Positions 23,721 to 35,704 of a DNA stretch of 64,000 nucleotides are shown here, piece by piece (position 1 is the first letter of the stretch; each line of letters opens with the position of its first letter). The notes beneath the pieces were generated by a model that ran no database searches, was not told the DNA's origin, and saw nothing but the letters and a program-made list of their open reading frames with translations. The stretch lies in NCBI RefSeq assembly GCF_000003855.2, contig NW_003101679.1, forward strand, positions 2,993,558 through 3,057,557. Direction: 5' to 3'. The translations under genes were made by a program, and so were the position numbers. Source of the stretch: Blastomyces gilchristii SLH14081. Its lineage: Eukaryota > Ascomycota > Eurotiomycetes > Onygenales > Ajellomycetaceae.

Positions 23721-24418
23721 GTGAGTCTCCTCCTAAATACTCAGTGCGCTGGATGGATTGCTATTCTGCAAATGAATGCAAGGCCTTAATTTCCTGCTTC
23801 GGCAACTTTCCAACTTCAGAGATTATTTTTATTATTATTACCTGCTTTTAATTACCGTAACTTACTATGATTAGCACTTGGCTCAGCATTGTCGGATACA
23901 TCTTGCTAAGTAGCGCGGTGATTACTCACACTAAAAGTTCGGCCATTGCTAATTTTATGAATTTGTGGATGGGTCTGATCTGTTGAACAACTGGATTCAT
24001 ACATTAGATAGATTTTGCAATCACTGCATGCATCAACAACTGCATACATCAATAACTCAATCAGGAAGTTTGATGTGTGGATTCCAAGTTAAATTGCTGT
24101 GCCACTGCGGGTATTTCCGGAGATAATCCCCTGGAATAACGTAATTTTTGTGTCCAATCGTGGACGACTGGGGATACATATGGCCTACAAACAGCAAATT
24201 AAATCGGTAAGCCATTAAAGCTGAAAGCGTCGAGAGAGCTCACGATGATAGTGGTTGATTGTATTCAATCATCGGACATCGCTGGTCAGACATCAGTTGT
24301 TTGGCCTGATCATCCATTTTGCTGCGTTTAGATTTATTTATTTTCGCCATTCTCAAGACACCTCTGGTTGTAATGTTTGATGTTGCAAAGTGATTGTAGC
24401 TTCCTGAGTGAAAGAAAT
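23721..24418. other. GC-balanced intergenic sequence, left flank of copia element
   Basis: No frame of useful length, no repeat matching the rest of the window. A short near-repeat 'catcaacaactgcat/catcaataactcaat' occurs near 24030-24060. The last five bases, gaaat (24414-24418), are the copia target duplication. Confidence 0.7.
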
Positions 24419-24686
24419 TGTCAGGAAAAAGAGGTTATACACTACTGAACGCCACCAACATCGTATTACTACAATATTTCTCATCATCATCAGCTTTCTA
24501 CAATGCTCATCTAATACTCGCTTATGCTAGCTCTCTTGGCTCGCACATATATTTTACTATAAATAGCTCTATCTTTTGTATGAAATAGATATATTAGATA
24601 GTGTACGGATAATATAACAAGCAGATCTTGATACACATAAGATTCATATGTCTCCAACATATTCATCCGTGACACCCATTCCGACA
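24419..24686 (+). repeat. 5' LTR of copia element
   Basis: 268 bp, TGTCAG...CCGACA. It has a TATA box TATAAAT at 24558-24564 as candidate Pol II promoter. Compared with the 3' LTR, most differences are C/T or G/A with the 3' copy the more decayed, so this edge next to unique DNA was partly spared. Confidence 0.92.
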
Positions 24687-24699
24687 GTTATGAGCCCGG
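24687..24699 (+). promoter_or_regulatory. Primer-binding site matching the anticodon arm of initiator Met tRNA
   Basis: 'gttatgagcccgg' starts at the first base after the LTR. Its complement 'ccgggctcataac' is the 5' anticodon stem and loop (CAT anticodon) of eukaryotic initiator Met tRNA. Use of a half-tRNA fragment as primer is established for Drosophila copia, and this site has the same design. Confidence 0.8.
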
Positions 24700-25025
24700 T
24701 TAAGCAGCATCTGAAGAGAAGCGCGATACACCGATCCCAATCCTCATTCGAATTTGACAACAATCATTCGAACTGAGATGATTGATCACCGATCTCAATC
24801 CTCATTCGAATTCAACAACAAACATTCGAACTGAGAAGATTGATCCTCATTCGTATACGGTCCGAACTACTCGATCGTTATACCTGATTCCCGGTAAGCA
24901 GCATCTGAAGAGAAGCGCGATACACCGACCCCAATCCTCATTCGAATCAATAACTATCATTCGAACTGAGATGATAGATCCTCACTCGTATACGTTCCGA
25001 AATACTTGACTGTTATACACCCTGA
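24698..25025 (+). repeat. Tandem repeats in copia leader
   Basis: Two units with a ~194-bp period start 'ggttaagcagcatctgaag' (24698) and 'cggtaagcagcatctgaag' (about 24892). Each contains smaller repeats of 'atcctcattcgaa' and 'cattcgaactgagatgat'. No coding. The leader keeps CpG, in contrast to the gag that follows. Confidence 0.85.
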
Positions 25026-25088
25026 ATTCTGATCATATCTATCCTCAAATACTTGAACTGATTCCTCAATCCATTCAATATAAATGAT

Positions 25089-26140
25089 ATGACAGACAAG
25101 ACAATGTCTAGTGCAACTGTACACCTTAGCATTCCTGGAGATTGGAAACTTTGGTACAAGCATATGCTAGGATATGCAAAGAACAAGAAGATATCAGACT
25201 TCATCAATCTTGATAAACCTGATATCTTCTCAGAACTAGAAGAACCTCTGAAACCTGAGTGTTCAGAAGAAGCCACTGCAGAGGTCAAGATAGCATATGA
25301 TATCAAGATCACTGCATGGAAAATCAAATATATGAAATATGAGAAATTGAATAAAGGTATGACAAAGATATGAGATATTATATGAAAAACAGTTGATATC
25401 ACAGAGCTACAACATGTATACAGTGAGAATGATGATGTGAAGAAGATTATTCATTTATTAAGAGATTAACTCTTTCTCACAATCACAGACTATTAAGATA
25501 ATGTAAGAACCTGATATCACAATCTCTGCAAAGCACTGAAAAACAGAAATATAGAGAAGTGATTAAATGACTGATCACTTATTAAAGATGATATCAAAGA
25601 GATGAATATAGCTGAACAGTTTAACTTGAAGAAAGACTTCTTAAATATAAATCTAGTTATTGATGCAAATTATATACAAGTATAAACTAAGAATATCTGA
25701 TATAATAAAGATGTCATATCTTTGATAGAGTTAGTTAAGAACTTCAAGAAACAGTATAGAAAAATGAGTATTCTTAAAGAAGATAAATCTATGAACTTTG
25801 CTACTCTTAATGAAAGATCTCAGCAAAATACCTCATTATCAGCAATATTTATAAACTGCATCTGCAGAGTCTGTCACTGATATACTCAGTACTACTATCT
25901 CAATTCATTAAGAAAGTCACCTGAATAAAAGAAAAACAGAGAGAAGAGAACACAGATTAATCAAGCTCTTAAGAATCAAGATTTGAAGAGATATATTGAT
26001 TATGTGATATCTAGAGATTTATTTATAAATATTAATATAATAGATGTCAATGAAGCAGTTCTGAAAGAAATGATTCTGAAGTAATTAGATTCTCAATCTA
26101 TTAATTATCAATCTATTGATCAGCAGATCTGAAAAATATA
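25089..26140 (+). pseudogene. Copia Gag relic with zinc-knuckle remnant
   Basis: Starts 'MTDKTMSSATVHLSIPGDW'. The 'PGDWKLWYKHMLGYA' segment matches the start of copia-type Gag, and the first 94 codons are open. Reading through later stops, 'CICRVC' at about 25858-25880 followed by 'YTQYYYLN' is the remains of a CCHC nucleocapsid knuckle, with the last Cys apparently lost to Tyr. Stops are mostly TGA, TAA and TAG at former Trp/Gln. The protein would package element RNA in virus-like particles. Confidence 0.75.
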
Positions 26141-26247
26141 TAAACTTTTCAAATTCTCACTTCTATCTTTAAAACTTCTGAATCTTTGATACTGGTGTGA
26201 AATAATATATATACAATAATTAAATACATTTTCTATTCTTTACATCT

Positions 26248-26790
26248 GTGAATAAGAACACAGAAGTTTATACAGACAATTTCAGCACTAAAGTTGAAGA
26301 TTATAAAACTGTTAGAATAATTATGATAAATGAAGCAGAAAAGCAGTTCAATATCAACCTTATTAACACAGCTTATATCCTGAATTTCCATACAAATATC
26401 ATTGCATGGAAACTGTGTTTTCATATAGAAGGCATCTATTATGATGAAAAAGACTTCAGATTGCAAAAACATGCAGATAATACAATCTTTGCATGTGTTA
26501 AAGTATTTGAGAGATTGCTAGTTACAGAATATAATAGTAAAACAGCTGTTTATTCAACTATATTAGAAAAAACCATCACTGAAGCTGATGCAGTTATCAT
26601 ACAGTTCATATCACACACTTCTAACATCACTATATCTGAAAAAATGATATCTTCAAATTCTATAACTTCTACAAATTCTTCTTCTTCTAATCTGCTAATA
26701 CACACTTCAACAAATCATTCTTCTAACAAGTCAATATGCATAAAACCTTCTCAAAAACCTAAGATCTCTATAGCTACACAGTCTACATGA
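26248..26790 (+). pseudogene. Copia protease/pre-integrase relic
   Basis: 180 open codons. 'LINTAYILNFHTNIIAWKL' corresponds to the 'L.DVLYVP.F..NL.S...L' segment that follows the catalytic Asp in copia proteases. The catalytic D-x-G region itself lies just upstream in a broken frame. After residue ~115 the protein turns into a Ser/Thr/Asn-rich stretch ('SSNSITSTNSSSSNLL') that does not look like integrase. This suggests that the integrase core has been deleted and a linker before RT follows directly. Confidence 0.6.
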
Positions 26791-27776
26791 TATAAGAGAT
26801 TAGAACATTCTTTAAAAAACATTATTATAAAACTTGCAAATGATGTAACTAGCATTCAAATCACTTATCTAGAAGCTGCTGCAGATGAGCTTATCACTGA
26901 GCTTTGCAACCTCTATCAGCTATCTAATGCGGAAAATCAAATATCTAGAGATTCCCATGTTAGATCTTATACACTGTATTCAACACCTGAATCTACGCCA
27001 GGGTTAGCAGGCTCTAATGTTAATACAGGTTCTAATGTTGATACAGGTCTCAATATTGATATTAATACTCAATCAGCTGCGATAGCTGATTGTACTCAGA
27101 ACACTGATGTTGATATTAATACTCATTCAGCTGCAATAGATAATCATACACAGAATATTACACCTAGAGCTCATGATATCAGTGCTAACTTTGATGAAGA
27201 TAATATCATTGAAGGCCGCAGAACCCGAAATCACAGAGCTGCTCATTTTGTGACAGTTGAAAATGCCAAAGTCAATTCTTTTCAAATAATCAATGAAGTA
27301 TTCTCTCATTCTCATTCTCACCCAGACTTCTACAAGTCTCAAAATTTATTTTCTAATACTGTTTTTACTGTTATCAACAATACATCTATCTCAATAGCAT
27401 CAATTCCTTCAAGGATTCATAGATCTCAACTGTCAGATTCACTGAATCACTGAACAGATGTTGAAAAACACTCACATCGCGAAGAATCTGAGAATGCTAG
27501 ACTTCATCTCTATGTCAGAGAATTGCTGCCTCTTCTCAAATGATCGATTAATTGTCTTCTTCTATGTGAATGATATCATCATCCTATCCCAATGAGAGGA
27601 TTCAGATGAAATATATCAATCCGAGAACATGTTCAGTCCGGTGATATTACAATTAATTGAGTGTCTACAGCTCAGATGCTAGCGGATGAACTCACTAAGA
27701 CTCTGCCACACCAGAAACATACAGAATTTGTTAAGATGCTAGGCCTAGTTGATATATCAGATATCATCAAGGTGTA
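26791..27776 (+). pseudogene. Copia Pol remnant: linker, RT vestige and RNase H end
   Basis: 'GRRTRNHRAAHFVTVENAK' near 27215-27265 is the linker normally found before copia RT. RT is nearly gone: only 'FFYVNDIIILSQ' near 27557-27590, the Y-V-D-D box with Asp changed to Asn, remains, followed within ~60 bases by the RNase H end in another frame. That end is 'VSTAQMLADELTKTLPHQKH' (about 27660-27720), closing at TAA 27774-27776. The element could not encode its own RT and is a non-autonomous deletion derivative. Confidence 0.7.
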
Positions 27777-27912
27777 AGCAGAATAAATAATCTATCTTGA
27801 TATAATCTCTGCAGATTCATCTACACTCTTTTTCTTGCAGATTTATCTACACTCTTTTTATTGCAGCTTCATTTACACTTTCTTTTACATATTACATTCA
27901 CTGAAGAAGGTG

Positions 27913-29475
27913 TGTCAGAAAAAAGAGGTTATACACTTCTGAACATCATCAACATCATATTACTACAATATTTCTCATCACTATCAGCTTTCTACAATGC
28001 TTATCTAATACTTGCTTATACTAGCTCTCTTGGCTCGCACATATATTTTACTATAAATAGCTCTATCTTTTGTATGAAATAGATATATTAGATAGTGTAC
28101 AGATAATATAAAAATATCTTAATGCATATGAGTCTCTGTGTATAAAGACATTGCAGAGCTAAGCTTAAAACAGAAGACTCTGTAAGATTGATTTTATAGC
28201 TTATTAATAAAAGAGATAGAACTATAACTGCAGTGAAAGTATACCTCTAAAGATAAAATAAGATTGACTTAAGAATGAGTTAAATGATAATATAGATAAT
28301 TAATGAAAGATAGAAGAGAGATCTACAGAACTGAGAGATGAATTAATTATCAAAGATAATAACTGCAGCTGTTTTCTTAATTAAGTTAAGAATAAAGTTA
28401 ATAAGAGATGTTCTTTATAACATCTGATAATACAGTAAGCTCTTTGAATAATAGTTTTCTTTTTACAGACTGCTGTTAATGAAAATATATCAGAACTATA
28501 AATCTTACAGTAATAAAACTTAATCTCAGATAATATATCTATTTCAATAGACTATTCACAGACTGTAAGAAATCTCACTTCTTACAGATTCTTTATCTCT
28601 ATTTTCTATCTCTTATGTAATTAATAGAGTTAGCAGCTCTTGACTACACATGACTATATAGACTGAAGTTCACAAATACTATTTATAACTCAGCTTGAAT
28701 ATTATTATATATTTAACTTCTATATTTTATCTTTCTATTATGAATACTTCTAGTAGATAATAGTACATATTATATCAAGCTGTAAATATCTGAATAATTG
28801 TCTGTAAGTACTTATTCTTACACAGGTGTAAGAGACTGCTGTTAATTACATGAAGTGTTGATATATCTAGAATAATAGAGAGAGTTCAGACTTATTTATC
28901 ACAGAATCTGTGACTGTAGAAGAATCTGATTTTACTGTATATATTCATTTACAGTTCTACACAGTGTAAAGAGATAATCAGTGATAGAAAAGATATAATG
29001 AGAGAAGATTATAATACCTGAGTTCTCTAAGTGTAGTATTGAAGACAGATAGCTGTAGAAGTAGTAGAACTCTGTAAAGAAATGAAGTAATCAAGAGACT
29101 GATTATATAAGTAGTGAACACAGGCTTTTAACATATTATTTATTCTTGAGAATCTATGAGAGATGATTAATCAGATGTATTATCTATTTAAGAATCTGTA
29201 CAGAGTAGGTTGTTGATCAGATGTATTATCTATTCAAGAATCTGTATAAAGTAGATAATATAATAGTGCAATGTCACGGAATTGTACTTCACTTAATTCT
29301 ACATCAATCAGTGAGCTGTATTCATGTCAAGAATCTTAAAAAGAAAATTCTTCACTTTTAATGATCAGAGTTTTCATTATATATTTACTTCACTTCGCTT
29401 CGTAAACAAGCAGATCTTAATACATATAAGATTTATATATCTTCAACATATTCATCTGTGACACTCATTCCGACA
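27913..29475 (+). repeat. 3' LTR of copia element, interrupted
   Basis: LTR sequence at 27913-28111 and 29405-29475 joins to match the 5' LTR. Interruption at LTR position 'ataata|taacaag'. The outer end CCGACA is followed by the duplication gaaat. Confidence 0.88.
28112..29404. mobile_element. Unidentified 1.3 kb insertion in the copia 3' LTR
   Basis: AT-rich, no coding recognised, no clear terminal inverted repeats. The flank duplication is at most two or three bases (taa). Near its right end a 46-bp tandem pair beginning 'atcagatgtattatctatt' lies at about 29171 and 29217. The right edge reads 'cttcacttcgcttcgt'. Short target duplication and lack of coding leave open a small DNA transposon or an indel-generated filler. 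Confidence 0.5.
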
Positions 29476-29652
29476 GAAATTAATCTAGAACACTGAAATG
29501 ATGAGAAATGAACAGAAGTTATATATTATTGATATATCTCTCTTATACAGACATATTATACCAGCGTATCAAGATTATGTGAAATCAATTGTGTGATTCA
29601 AACTAATGGCAATCATTCACAACTTCATTTAATACATCGGAAACATGAATTG

Positions 29653-29833
29653 TGTTACAGAATGAAGACTAGCTCTATCAGAGTGAATGACAGCAGTATA
29701 TTAGATTATATTGCAACTGAATCTTGAAGAAGAAGAAGAAGAAACTATCAAAGCTAGAGATGAGTAAGTGAATATAAGATAATAAGACTTGTATAAGTCA
29801 TCTGATTATGTTTTATACTCTAAGATTCTTATA
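29653..29833 (-). repeat. 3' LTR of Gyp-C
   Basis: 181 bp, decayed along its whole length, next to the polypurine tract. Compared base by base with 35524-35704, nearly all differences are C/T or G/A. Confidence 0.9.
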
Positions 29834-30299
29834 TTCTGTCTTCTTATCTCTGCTGAGAGTTTCTCTTTCTGTGATTAAAATACATATATAATAATACATT
29901 AATATTTGTGATTACTAGCAGAATAAGCTCTGCTCTAGTTATAGAAGCTGATGAGGCAGACTCTGCTCTGAAATTTCTAGCAGAATATATTCTACTCTAG
30001 AAATTGTAGTAGTAGAGACTCTCAGCTCTACTATGTATTTTAATTATATACTAGCAGAATAAGCCCTGTTCTAGATTCAGTGTTGATTATTATATTAGAT
30101 TGATGTATTAATATTATTATAAGCTATAATATTGAATCTGAAATAAGAAAAGTATGTCTGTTTGATTAGTTATCTCAGCTGATATATTAAAAACTGTATT
30201 ACCTAATAAGAGAAGCTGTAGCTGATATGAATAGCACTTGTAAAAGACTTCTATATATTATTAAGTATTGATAAGATGAGTAGAATTTATTCACTCATT

Positions 30300-31420
30300 A
30301 AATTAAGATTCTTTTCTAAGTCAATGTATAAGAAACTTGACTTTGTTTTCTCTTGTAAGTTTTATATCTAGAATCTCATTGATATTATAGTCTTTATTCA
30401 CATTGTCTATCTCTGAGTGAATAATCTCTGAGAGTATATAATTGTTATTGATTTCTGTGACTCTGTAAGATTCTAGAAGAGAGATATGAAAAACATTATA
30501 TATACAGTATAATAAGAGTAGTAACAGCTTGTAGACTTAAGTATTAATATATTTTTATACTATGAAGAATTCTAGAAACTTATGATTCAACTTCTTATTA
30601 AAACATTTTATTTTTATATTCTTATTATTGAGAAAGACTAGATCTTCTTCTTTAAATTCTTGAGAATTATTATAAATATAGTGAGTTATGAGATTCTGAG
30701 TATATAGTAGATATAAGTAAGTCTCTTCTTAAGCTTTTCTAATGAGTACTGTGTGATATTCAGTCTCTAAGTGATTCAGTTCTGAAACTGAGAAGTCAGA
30801 TATAATCAGCAGTGATAAGTGATAATCTAGATTTATAAAAAAGAGTGTAATATCTAGTACTGAATAAACTGAATTACTGTATACAAACTCTGCAAGAGTT
30901 AGAAGATTTATTCAGTTGATTTAAAAATACTCTATATAAAGATAAGTATAGATTTCTAACTCTCAGTTCTGTCTTTCTATTTACTCATCAGTCTGTGAAT
31001 AATATACAGTTAAAAGTCTGTGATCTGTATTCAGAGTTTATAAGAGAGTGTGTTAAAATTCTGAGATAAATAAATAATCTCTGTCTGAGATGAGAATAGC
31101 AGACATGTTATGTAGATAAACTATATTATTAATAAAAAGATAAGTAAGTATCTCTGAAGTAAGATTAATAACTGTAGATATATAATATGATCTCTTTGAC
31201 TGCTTACAGATAATAACTAGAATGATATGAAAGATGACTTCTATTACTGAGCAGAGTGATTTAGAAAGACTGATAATGAAGTTAAGTATAACTGTGTATT
31301 AGTTAGTATCTGAACTGAGAACCAGTATTAGCTTGTTATATGTATAATGTGATATAAGCTTTGTATATTTACATGTCTTATATCTCTTCCACCACAATGC
31401 TTAACTCGATATATGTGAGA
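30300..31420 (-). pseudogene. Gyp-C integrase C-terminus and chromodomain relic
   Basis: Minus-strand translation through stops shows 'EEDLVFLNNKNIKIKCFNKK' (about 30560-30650) and 'VFHISLLES', the conserved integrase C-terminal beta-barrel segment of chromoviruses. It then shows 'YNINEILDIKL' and 'VKFLIHW' (about 30309-30394), a chromodomain. The integrase catalytic core upstream is too decayed for me to place its three acidic residues. MITE m3 separates it from RNase H. Confidence 0.65.
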
Positions 31421-31422
31421 TT

Positions 31423-31938
31423 TAGACTGGGCCGCCGGGGATCATGAATTTTCATGTTTTGATTTTCATTTGATCCTGGTCTCATACATTTCTTGGCGTG
31501 AATCCCCGCCTGGGGACTGGGCTATCAAAAAAACATGTAAAGTGACTATATATCAGATCTTAAAATGAAATCATGACTTGAAAAAAATGAGAAAGTGGTC
31601 TCATTTGATCTCATTTAGTCTCATTCTTGACATAAAGTTACTATTTTTAAACATTTTAAGGTTTTTTTTAGACTATTTTTAATTTTTTAAAAAGTAACAC
31701 TTTTTGATAACACTTAAATGAGATTTAAAGTCATTTAAAGCAATAAAAATAATTTAAATTGAGAAGTGAAAATCATGATCTCATTTGAAAAATGTGATAA
31801 GAGTAGACAGTAAGTCTCACTGAGACAGTATGAAACTACTATCTAATGTTAAAACCGGGTAATGAGATCAGTCAAATTGATAATGAGACTATTAAAAAAT
31901 CTGGTTCTGATCTCAGACGCGGTTACATGATCAGTCTA
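31423..31938 (-). mobile_element. hAT MITE m3
   Basis: 516 bp in minus orientation relative to m1, termini TAGACTGGGCC and GATCAGTCTA. The flanks are 'gtgagatt' (31415-31422) and 'gtgagatt' (31940-31947), the latter preceded by one extra T. It keeps several CpG and GG/CC pairs although Gyp-C around it has almost none. Confidence 0.88.
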
Positions 31939-31947
31939 TGTGAGATT

Positions 31948-34270
31948 AATAGAATCAGTATTGAATTAGACTGTATATTTAATGAGAACTGAGAAGACTG
32001 ATAGTAAGAGTATTATAAAAGTGTTCTAGAAGAAGTTGTTTTATAAGAAGATGTTCAGAGACTATAATATAATTCTGATAGAAAAGTAGTTTATTTTCAA
32101 TAGCTTAATTTTCTAGATAATTATAATTAGTGAGAGGAATAAGAGATTCTAGATTCTCTGAGAGATGCTAATATATAATATTTAGAAGTAGACTGAGAGT
32201 AAGAATAGATAATTATGTATAAAAGTCATCACTATAATGAATATCTGCAGCTATTAATATGATAGCTATTCTAACTTAGTAAAAATAATCTTATGATCTG
32301 TTCAGAAAATAATGAAAACTGTTATTAAGCTCTGTCAGCTTCTCTGACTTTAATCTGTAATCTAAGTATCAGTTAGAAGTATCTGCTGAGTTCTTGTAAT
32401 CTTTCTTATACTTAATAATAATATCTAACTTACTCAGATGCTGTGTTCAGCAGACTTGATAGTGACTGAGTACTTTAATTATTAGAAAGAGAAGAAGATT
32501 ATTATAATCACTGTAAATAACTATTTTATAATAATTACTCTGTATAAAGTAACTTCAATGTCTGATTGACTCTATAATAGCCAGCATTTTCTAATTATAT
32601 ATACTGTAATTATATTCTGCATTTATTATTTTTCTGCTGTAGAATATAACTAAGTATAGATATTTATCTACTTCTTTCTGTATAAGTATTTTACTTATAA
32701 TATAGTCACTAGTATTACAGAAGATTATAATTTCTAGTTCATTAGAGTAGAAGATAAGAAGAAGAATCTTAATAAATTTATCTTCTAACAGCTGAAAACT
32801 GAAGTCTTTAATATCTATTCATTGAAAGATCTTATTGGCTTTTAGTAGATTCATTATTGATAGAGTCACTTTACTATAGCAGTGTATAAAGCAGTAATAG
32901 AAGTTACAGAATTCTAGAAATTCACAGATATCTTAAATAGATTTAGAGATGAGTCATGATACTATAGCTTCTATATGTTTTAAGTTCATTCTTGTGCTGT
33001 AATAACTGATTATATAGCTTATGAAGTTGATCTCTTTCTATAGAAAGCAGTATTTAGAGAGATTGTATATCAGATAAGTCTATCTGAATTTCTGAAGCAT
33101 CTTTCAGATATATTATCAATGAGTCTCTAAACTATTCTCTTTTATATATATAATAACATTATCTATGTAGACAACAGTGAATTTATCTATATATAAGAGA
33201 AGAGCTGTCTGAATATACTATTGAAAGTGACTGAAGAAGTTGCAGAGACTGAAGAAAATAATCAGATATTTATAATTTTCATAACATATTTTAAAAGCTG
33301 TGAGATGCTCATAATTCTCTGCAATTCATAGCAGATGAAAGATATGAATAAGATCTAGCTTTGTAACGCAATCAATTTCATTAAATCTTTTCAGAAGTTC
33401 TGAAATTAGAGATATTATATATTGATTTTTAACTGTGATTGTATTTAGATTTCTATAGTCAATGTAAAATCTCTTAGAGTTATTCTTCTTAAGAGTGAAC
33501 AGTACTGAGAATGCATGAGAACTTTTACTAGACTGAATAAATTCTCATTTCAAGTTCTTATTAATATACTTCTTCAGAAGCTGTAGTTTCTTCTTACTTA
33601 TATTATATAGTGAACTCTTCTTGAGAGTCTTACTATTTATTAAAGTTATCTTTATATCTGTATCTGAATAGAGAGGAAGAGAGTTTGCTGTGAGTAGATG
33701 AAAAATATTCTGAAAATTCTTCAACTGTGATGACAGAGTGTCTGATACTGATTGAGTTAGTTCAGAGAATTGTAACCAGGCTATTATAAGAATTATTTCA
33801 TCTCTGAAGAATTCTTATAGCAGAATATCTTCTATGTTCTATTAATGTACATGAAATCTGTTGAATATCTGACCTGTGTCTTAATGAATGCCAGAGTTAG
33901 TGTTATATAGTCAAGACATGTCTAGAAGAAGAGATAAGATCATTAATATAGAACAGAAATAGTATGTGATTAGTTATCTATCAGAACTAGATAGAATAAG
34001 CTTATAAATAAAGAGAGCTGTTTAATATGAGTAATACTGTAGATTCTTCAGAGAGATCTCTACTACTGATATTTTAACAGTATTTAGTACTTCTATCACT
34101 TTTAAGATTATGATATTTAACTCTGCATCAGAGTTAACTAAAGCTGAAAGAATGAGACAGATATATTTCATATTAGAAAGACTGTTTAAGCTATAATATA
34201 TAAGATATATCAAGTTATTAAGAGCTGAGACAGTATTGAGAATTGATATATTATAGTGAATAGTCTTCAT
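31948..34270 (-). pseudogene. Gyp-C protease, RT and RNase H relic
   Basis: Minus strand. At 34022-34270 an 82-codon open stretch contains 'LVNSDAELN', where the protease D-S-G is expected (now N-S-D). 'MSWLYNTNS' follows near 33900. RT (about 33640-32950) includes 'FYIDYRNLNTITVKNQY', 'TKLDLIHIF' and 'VVYIDNVIIY' at about 33140-33180, the Y-x-D-D box with one Asp lost. RNase H follows with 'NAEYNYSIYN' near 32570-32620. Many TGA, TAA and TAG codons. Gag further right (34300-35500) could not be read. Confidence 0.75.
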
Positions 34271-35523
34271 GAATAAGATATATTCATCAACTCACTGAGT
34301 AAAGAGATTAACTTAAGACTTATCAGTGCATGTGACTGTCTCTAGTAATATACTGATTTGTTTTTTAGTTTTGAAGAGAAGAATAAAGAGTGTGTGATAG
34401 CATAATCTGAAAAAACAGTGCATGAGTTATCATGCTGATAACTGATATAAGAATATTCTGACAGTTACAGATCTCTACAGATAAGTGTATAAAGACTGAT
34501 ATTAGATAAGTATAGCATTCTGATATTCAGTGTCTTATTTATTCACATCAGATGCAGATATCTTTATATTAATATTTTCAGTATTTATTATCTATGATAT
34601 CTGAATTCTTGTTACTACTATGTAATAATCTGAAACAATCTCTATTAACAGAGACAGTGATATTAGAGATTGTATTCTTATATATAAAATTAAATTTAAC
34701 TTAACAATTCTGTGAAATGAGTTAATATAATATGAAAATATAACTCTTTATTATTATAACAGTCTTCTTTCATTCAGTGAAGAATGTTAGCTAAGTATTA
34801 AAGTAAACTTAATTAATCTGATAAAGAATCAGTATTGTTAACTTAATACAGAATATAATACACAGTGTGAGATTATTTCATTTTAAGTCTGCTATAATAA
34901 TCTCAAAGTCAGTGATGAAATCTACTATATATTAATTATATTACATATGAGAAAAGTTCATTTATAACTCTGTAGTAAGAGCTGTATTAATCTTTTAATA
35001 ATTATTACAGAGTTATATCTTCAGAATATCTCAGATAATAATATATATATTCTGTTTTATTTACATTTACTGAATATATTAATAAATCTTGAGACTAAGA
35101 TAGTTAATACTAAATAAAATTTTAAAGACTTCATTGATAATAAGATATTCACAGATATTATTATTTATATTTAATAGCTAGAAATAAATATTACTAATCT
35201 TATTAAAGATATTCAGTTCATATAATTTCATCTTAGTAATAGTAATTATAACTTAATAATAAGTATTCAGAGTTAAAAGTATGTCTTTCATATAAATAAC
35301 TTTCAGAGTTTTCAGATATTAAGTGAGTTATATATTAATATCAGTTATTTAACAGTTCTAAGTAATTAGTTTATTAACTTAATCTGTAAGAGCTTGAATT
35401 TGAGTAGTTTGACTAAGTATCATTTTTTTTTTTGCTGTGAGACACTGTGTATAAACATATAAGAGAAGGAAAAAAAAAATACTGCAGATCTGTAACTGAT
35501 AGTAAGATAAGAAGATTCAGTAA

Positions 35524-35704
35524 TATTACAGAATGAAGACTAGCTTCATTAGAGTGAATAACAGCAGTATATTAGATTATATTGAAACTGAATCTTGAAG
35601 AAGAAGAAGAAGAAACTATCAAAGCGAGAGATGAGCGGGTGGATATGGGGTGGCGAGGCTTGTGTGGGTCACCTGACCATGCCCTATGCCCTAAGATCCT
35701 TATA
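35524..35704 (-). repeat. 5' LTR of Gyp-C, half decayed and half intact
   Basis: 181 bp. Up to about 35630 it is as AT-rich as the other LTR. From 'gcgagagatgagcgggtgg' to the outer end it keeps its CG, CC and GG pairs where the left LTR shows T or A. The outer end joins unique DNA. Confidence 0.9.

Larger units (their letters stand above)
24419..29475 (+). mobile_element. Ty1/copia retrotransposon, internally deleted, with insert in 3' LTR
   Basis: Flanked by a perfect 5-bp duplication gaaat (24414-24418, 29476-29480). LTRs begin TGTCAG and end CCGACA. Contents in order: 268-bp 5' LTR, primer-binding site, GC-balanced leader with tandem repeats, gag, protease, a serine/threonine-rich region, only a vestige of RT, an RNase H end, a polypurine tract 'gaagaagg' and a 3' LTR split by ~1.3 kb of foreign sequence. 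Without that insert it is about 3.76 kb, shorter than usual for copia (around 5 kb). The missing part is most of integrase and RT. The 5' LTR and leader are little decayed, the interior heavily. Confidence 0.9.
29653..35704 (-). mobile_element. Ty3/gypsy chromovirus Gyp-C, complete but decayed, with MITE m3
   Basis: LTRs of 181 bp at both ends (29653-29833, 35524-35704) and a perfect 5-bp duplication aattg (29648-29652, 35705-35709). Transcription is to the left. Minus-strand order is protease, RT, RNase H, integrase, chromodomain. The element is 6052 bp, about 5.53 kb without the MITE and its duplication. The polypurine tract 'agagataagaagacagaa' (minus strand) abuts the left LTR. The LTR outer end in the undecayed copy is TATAAGG, so the 5' terminal dinucleotide is TA and not the usual TG. 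Confidence 0.9.
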
